DNA of 8,635 nucleotides, from contig CAZZLY010000103.1 in the NCBI GenBank assembly GCA_964655175.1, positions 1 to 8,635 on the forward strand, written 5' to 3'. Below, piece after piece: positions 5,726 to 8,635 of the stretch. Every line of letters starts with the position of its first letter. Position 1 is the stretch's first letter. Both the position numbers and the translations under genes were made by a program. Under the pieces are notes generated by a model. It was not told where the DNA came from, ran no database searches, and worked only from the letters and a program-made list of their open reading frames with translations. Origin of the DNA: JAIOPA01 sp964655175 (lineage in GTDB: Bacteria > Eisenbacteria > RBG-16-71-46).

Positions 5726-6872
5726 AGCCCTGCTGTTCTCGTCGGACCAGCCGCTGACGCTGGTCCAGCTCGTCGAGGCGGTCGAGGCCGAACCGGTCGC
5801 CGTCACCGAAGCCCTTCAGGCACTCGGTGAGGAGTACCGTGCCCGCGAGGCCGGCGTCGAGGTGCGCGAGATGGCCGGTGGCTGGATCGTCACGACGACC
5901 TCGGCCATGCATCCGTTCATCACGCGCATGCTGCGCGGCAAGCGCAAGATGCGGCTGTCGCGCGCCGCGCTCGAGACGCTCGCGATCATCGCCTACAAGC
6001 AGCCGGTCACGAAGACCGAGGCCGAGGCCATCCGCGGCGTCGATTGCAGCGGCACGCTCGCCACGCTGCTCGAGCGCTCGCTGGTGACCATCAAGGGGCG
6101 TTCGACCGTCGTGGGTCGGCCGCTGCTGTACGGCACGACCGACGAGTTCCTCAACTACTTCGGGCTGCGCGACCTCACCGAGCTGCCGCGCCCCGAGGAG
6201 CTGCGTGCGCTCGTCGCCGCGCGCGAACCGGAGCAGATGGAGATGATCGAGGTGGACGCCGACGGCATGCCGCTGGCGCTCGCCGAAGCCGCCGCCGCCG
6301 CGACCGCCCAGGAGGCCGCCGCCGAGCGCGAGGCCGATGCGGCCGGCGTGGCGCTGCTCGCGGCCGGTGTCGCCGCGGGCGTCGTGGCCGCCGACGGGGT
6401 GGATGCCGCCGAGCTCCAGGAGCTCGAGGCCGCGCTCGACGAGGCCGCCGATCCCGACTTCGACGACGAGGCGCTCGCCGCCGAGCTCGCCGCGCTCGAC
6501 GCCGCCGACGAGGACGACCTCGAGGCCGACGACGAGGCCGAGGACGAGGCCGAGTTCTCGGACGACGATGAGGATGAGTACGAGGACGACGACGAGGACG
6601 AGTACGAGGACGATGACGACGCGTCCGACGACGACGACTCGGAGACGACCGAACTCGTCGAGGAGGACGAGCTCGACGAGTACGAGCAGGGCATGCTCGT
6701 GGCCGGCGACGGTGCCGAGTTCTCGGACGACGAGGATGCGGACGAGGCCGACGACGAGGACGAGTACGACGAGGACGACGACGAGTACGATGAGGACGAC
6801 GACTTCGACGGTGACGATGCCGACGAGGACGACGATCGTGCCGCGCACCTCTCGGAGACCGACGGCCGCTGA
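5694..6872 (+). CDS. scpB: Segregation and condensation protein B with long acidic tail
   Basis: ScpB is the winged-helix dimer that binds ScpA in the SMC condensin complex. Residues 1 to about 180 are a normal ScpB: LRSAIEALLFSSDQPLTL near the N-terminus, GGWIVTTT (62-69), LSRAALETLAIIAYKQPVTK (about 88-107), EAEAIRGVD and the GRPLLYGTTDEFLNYFGL stretch. The protein has 392 residues, about twice the usual length. After an Ala-rich segment (about 195-250), the C-terminal part (about 269-382) is dominated by Asp and Glu with scattered Tyr, Phe and Ser, and is probably disordered. Two tandem duplications lie within it (separate entries). The ATG at 5694 is preceded by GAGAGGA (5681-5687) at good spacing and overlaps the end of scpA by 32 bp, which suggests translational coupling. 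The frame is uninterrupted to the TGA, so the tail is not an obvious frameshift product. Confidence 0.93.
   Translation: MSPLNLRSAIEALLFSSDQPLTLVQLVEAVEAEPVAVTEALQALGEEYRAREAGVEVREMAGGWIVTTTSAMHPFITRMLRGKRKMRLSRAALETLAIIAYKQPVTKTEAEAIRGVDCSGTLATLLERSLVTIKGRSTVVGRPLLYGTTDEFLNYFGLRDLTELPRPEELRALVAAREPEQMEMIEVDADGMPLALAEAAAAATAQEAAAEREADAAGVALLAAGVAAGVVAADGVDAAELQELEAALDEAADPDFDDEALAAELAALDAADEDDLEADDEAEDEAEFSDDDEDEYEDDDEDEYEDDDDASDDDDSETTELVEEDELDEYEQGMLVAGDGAEFSDDEDADEADDEDEYDEDDDEYDEDDDFDGDDADEDDDRAAHLSETDGR
6567..6614 (+). repeat. 24-bp tandem repeat in scpB acidic tail
   Basis: Two 24-bp units (6567-6590 and 6591-6614) encode the same eight residues, DEDEYEDD, and differ only at three third-codon positions. 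All the differences are GAC/GAT swaps. This suggests an in-frame duplication followed by synonymous drift, consistent with selection on the acidic protein sequence. Confidence 0.7.
6762..6803 (+). repeat. 21-bp tandem repeat in scpB acidic tail
   Basis: Two 21-bp units (6762-6782 and 6783-6803) encode EYDEDDD twice and differ by one synonymous base (GAC against GAT). Together with the 24-bp repeat upstream, this points to growth of the acidic tail by short in-frame duplications. Confidence 0.7.
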
Positions 6873-6884
6873 CGCGGCCGCGTC
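6871..6884. repeat. 14-bp perfect palindrome at scpB stop
   Basis: GACGCGGCCGCGTC is identical to its own reverse complement and overlaps the last two bases of the scpB stop codon. It has no loop, so it is a poor RNA hairpin. In GC-rich DNA such a palindrome may be chance. It occupies almost half of the 30-bp gap before the cupin gene. Confidence 0.3.
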
Positions 6885-6902
6885 CGTCCGCGTTCCCTCG
6901 GG

Positions 6903-7415
6903 GTGCCCCACGTGACCGCTGCCGATCTGGCGCGCGAGCTCGAGCTCGCGCCGCATCCCGAGGGCGGTTGGTACCGTGAGACCTGGCGCAGCCCCGAGCG
7001 GATCCCGGCGGCCGCGCTGCCCGAGCGCTTCGGTGGCGAGCGCTGTTTCGCGACCAGCATCCTGTACCTGCTGGGCGCGGGGGACCGCTCGTGCTTCCAT
7101 CGCCTGAAGGCCGACGAGTTGTGGACGCACCATGCGGGTGGCACGCTGTGGATCCACCTGCTGGAGCCCACCGGGGTGCGCCGACTCGAACTGTCGGCGG
7201 GCACCCCACAGGTGTCGGTGCCGCACGGCGTCTGGTTCGCATCGGAACCCGCGCCCGGTAGCGACCACGTGCTGTGCGGATGCTGGGTGTCGCCCGGCTT
7301 CGAGTTCGAGGATTTCGAGATGGCGGCGCGTGACGCGCTGCTCGAGCAGTACCCCGCCGAGCGCGAGCTCGTGCTGCGGTTCACCCGTGCAACGGAGGCA
7401 CCCGCGTGTCCGTGA
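6903..7415 (+). CDS. DUF985 cupin-fold protein
   Basis: A 170-residue soluble protein of the DUF985 family (COG3542-like), a single-domain cupin whose function is not established. Family landmarks are PHPEGGWYRETWRS (17-30), TSILYLLGAGDRSCFHRLKADELWTHHAGG (split as 51-65 and 66-80), a VPHGVWF strand (106-112) and GCWVSPGFEFEDFEM (126-140). H66, E72 and H76/H77 are candidate metal or ligand contacts by analogy with cupins; this is inference. Two GTG starts are possible: 6903 (170 residues) and 6912 (167 residues). The second has a G-rich patch (6900-6903) at usual spacing and may be the true one. The gene starts 30 bp after scpB and overlaps the rluB-like gene by 10 bp, so it is probably part of the same operon, though no functional link to condensin or rRNA modification is obvious. 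Confidence 0.86.
   Translation: MPHVTAADLARELELAPHPEGGWYRETWRSPERIPAAALPERFGGERCFATSILYLLGAGDRSCFHRLKADELWTHHAGGTLWIHLLEPTGVRRLELSAGTPQVSVPHGVWFASEPAPGSDHVLCGCWVSPGFEFEDFEMAARDALLEQYPAERELVLRFTRATEAPACP
7394..7398 (+). promoter_or_regulatory. Ribosome binding site of the rluB-like gene
   Basis: GGAGG, a perfect Shine-Dalgarno core, lies 7 nt before the GTG at 7406. It favours this start over the alternative in-frame GTG at 7412, which would overlap the cupin stop by 4 bp (GTGA) at a less usual spacing. The site is inside the cupin coding region. Confidence 0.75.
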
Positions 7416-8635
7416 GACTCAACAAGTACCTGGCGGACCGCGGTATCGGTGCGCGACGCAAGTGTGACGACCTCATCGCCGAGGGACGCGTCTCGATCAA
7501 CGGCGAGGTCGTGCGCGAGGTCGGCGTGCGTGTGGACGAGCAGCGCGATCGCGTGCAGGTCGACGGCCGCCCGGTCGGTGGCCGCGGGCGCAACGTCTAT
7601 TACGTGCTCAACAAGCCCGTCGGCGTGATCACCACGCTCGACGATCCGCAGGGCCGTCGCACGGTGCGCGAGTTCCTGCCGCGCGGCCAGCGCGTCTACC
7701 CGGTCGGCCGCCTCGATGCCGACACGAGCGGGCTGCTGTTCCTCACCAACGATGGCGAGCTCGCGCACAAGCTCATGCACCCGCGCTACGGCGTCGCCAA
7801 GGTCTACCGCGTGCGTCTGTCGCAGGAGCCGCGCGCCGATCAGCTGCGGCGTCTGGCGAGCGGTGTGCGCTTCGACAAGGACCTCGTCTCGGGGCCGGCG
7901 CGCGTGCGTCGCATCGATCCGGGCTTCGACGCGATCATGATCGAGATCATCATCCACGAGGGTCGCTTCCGGCAGGTGCGCAAGATGTGCGAGGCCGTGG
8001 GGCTGCCGGTCTCGGGTCTGCACCGCGTGGGCTACGGCCCGATCCGCCTGGGGCCGCTGCCCAAGGGCATGTACCGCGAGCTCTCCGAGGAGGAGGTCGC
8101 CGCACTGCGTGCCGCCGGTGCGCGTCCGGGGGGCGATCGTCCGCGCCCGACCGGGACGCGTGGCGCGGGCACCGAAGCGCGAGGCGGTCGTCCGACGCGC
8201 GGAACCGCGCCCGCCTTCAAGAAGCCCGTCCGCATCGAGCCCGCACCGCCGTCCCCCGAGACGTTCGAGGAGGAGATGGAGGAGATCGAGGATTCGTGGG
8301 TCGCGGGTGGCGGCTTCCTGCCGCGCGCCGAGGATGACGACGCCCCGCTGAAGGGTGCGGCCGCGTTCGCGTCCGAGGACGACGATGACGAGGACGACGA
8401 CGACGGCGTGACGTATCTGGGCGCCGGTGCGTTCGAGTCCGGGACCGACGACGAGGACGACGACGTCGAGGAGGTCGGAGGTTCGCGGACCCCCGAGCCC
8501 GCGCCGTGGCCCGCGCGACCCGATCGTCGCCGTGGGGATGCCGCGTGGCTCGCCGAGAATCCCGACGCGGCGCCCGCGAAGCCGCGCGCGCGTCGCGAGT
8601 CGGCGAGCGAGCGGCCGCGTCCGTCGCGTCCGAGC
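7406..8635 (+). CDS. rluB: RluB/RsuA-family 23S rRNA pseudouridine synthase, 3' end cut off
   Basis: The reading frame is open from the GTG at 7406 to the window edge, giving 410 residues with no stop, so the gene is partial. Residues 2-57 form an S4 RNA-binding domain (RLNKYLADRGIGARRKCDDLI, split by the RxxxxxI pattern, then GRVSINGEVV). Residues 63 to about 230 form the pseudouridine synthase domain, with YYVLNKPVGVITT (65-77), GRLDADTSGLLFLTNDG (101-117, catalytic Asp D104), KVYRV and EGRFRQVRKMCEAVG. This is the RsuA/RluB/RluE/RluF branch; Gram-positive and high-GC relatives beside scpAB are usually called RluB and modify 23S rRNA near the peptidyl transferase centre. Exact specificity is inferred from the scpB neighbourhood. 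From about residue 236 a low-complexity tail follows: first Arg/Gly/Pro-rich, then Glu/Asp runs (about 278-355), then Arg/Pro/Ala-rich to the edge. Some RluB proteins carry basic tails; the mixed acidic tail here is unusual. Confidence 0.9.
   Translation, partial: MSVRLNKYLADRGIGARRKCDDLIAEGRVSINGEVVREVGVRVDEQRDRVQVDGRPVGGRGRNVYYVLNKPVGVITTLDDPQGRRTVREFLPRGQRVYPVGRLDADTSGLLFLTNDGELAHKLMHPRYGVAKVYRVRLSQEPRADQLRRLASGVRFDKDLVSGPARVRRIDPGFDAIMIEIIIHEGRFRQVRKMCEAVGLPVSGLHRVGYGPIRLGPLPKGMYRELSEEEVAALRAAGARPGGDRPRPTGTRGAGTEARGGRPTRGTAPAFKKPVRIEPAPPSPETFEEEMEEIEDSWVAGGGFLPRAEDDDAPLKGAAAFASEDDDDEDDDDGVTYLGAGAFESGTDDEDDDVEEVGGSRTPEPAPWPARPDRRRGDAAWLAENPDAAPAKPRARRESASERPRPSRPS

Noticed and set aside
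6545..6840. CRISPR-like or satellite repeat array
   Set aside because: The repetition comes from GAC/GAG codons and short in-frame duplications within scpB, with no spacers.
5622..7268. Minus-strand open frame of 548 codons with Val/Leu runs resembling membrane segments
   Set aside because: The hydrophobic runs are the antisense of Asp/Glu codons in the scpB tail. There is no ribosome binding site or family feature.
6155..8023. Long minus-strand open frame (622 codons) with poly-Ser stretches
   Set aside because: It lies antisense to scpB, the cupin and the rluB-like gene. Its Ser runs are the mirror of the GAC/GAG acidic codons of scpB, and no family motif is seen.

Overview
This window comes from a bacterial chromosome with very high G+C (roughly 70% by eye). 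Codons end mostly in G or C, GTG starts are frequent, and strongly Arg/Ala/Asp-rich shadow frames run everywhere. The gene set is housekeeping: a tRNA, trpS, scpA/scpB, an rRNA pseudouridine synthase, and several signalling or unknown genes. No phage, transposon or CRISPR component is visible. The DUF6580 gene, the GAF-GAF-SpoIIE phosphatase and the trpS-scpA-scpB-rluB order would suit a high-GC member of the FCB side of Bacteria (Gemmatimonadota- or Eisenbacteria-like). That taxonomic guess is inference with low confidence.

Layout, left third: a plausible sigma70-type promoter precedes a tRNA-Ala(GGC) with encoded CCA (70-145). It is followed on the same strand by a small multi-pass membrane protein of the DUF6580 family (229-735). 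A perfect 17-bp inverted repeat (751-788) separates this from a convergent gene for a membrane-anchored thioredoxin-fold protein (809-1381, minus strand). That protein keeps the family's WAxW and cis-Pro landmarks but has lost both cysteines of the CXXC site. A divergent intergenic region of about 120 bp leads to a two-GAF, RsbU/SpoIIE-type PP2C phosphatase (1501-3279), whose GTG start looks leaderless.

Middle: 3280-3665 has no credible gene. It starts with a GC-rich hairpin after the phosphatase gene. It ends in a sharply AT-richer island holding two tandem ACTTNAAGT palindromes and a near-ideal promoter (TTGACC, 17 bp, TAGTCT) for trpS.

Right half: an apparent operon, trpS - scpA - scpB - DUF985 cupin - rluB-like gene, all on the plus strand. 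trpS/scpA overlap by 4 bp, scpA/scpB by 32 bp and cupin/rluB by 10 bp, and the scpB-cupin gap is 30 bp, so translational coupling is likely. TrpRS charges tRNA-Trp. ScpA (kleisin) and ScpB bind SMC to form bacterial condensin. The RluB-like enzyme isomerises a uridine in 23S rRNA. The cupin is of unknown function. The rluB-like gene runs off the right edge.

The most distinctive feature is that three operon products carry long low-complexity extensions absent from textbook homologues: about 88 residues at the ScpA N-terminus, about 210 at the ScpB C-terminus (intensely Asp/Glu-rich, with internal tandem repeats), and at least 175 at the C-terminus of the RluB-like protein. Otherwise the window is ordinary. 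I see no convincing undescribed multi-gene system; the acidic tails, the cysteine-less thioredoxin and the trpS operator-like palindromes most deserve a second look.
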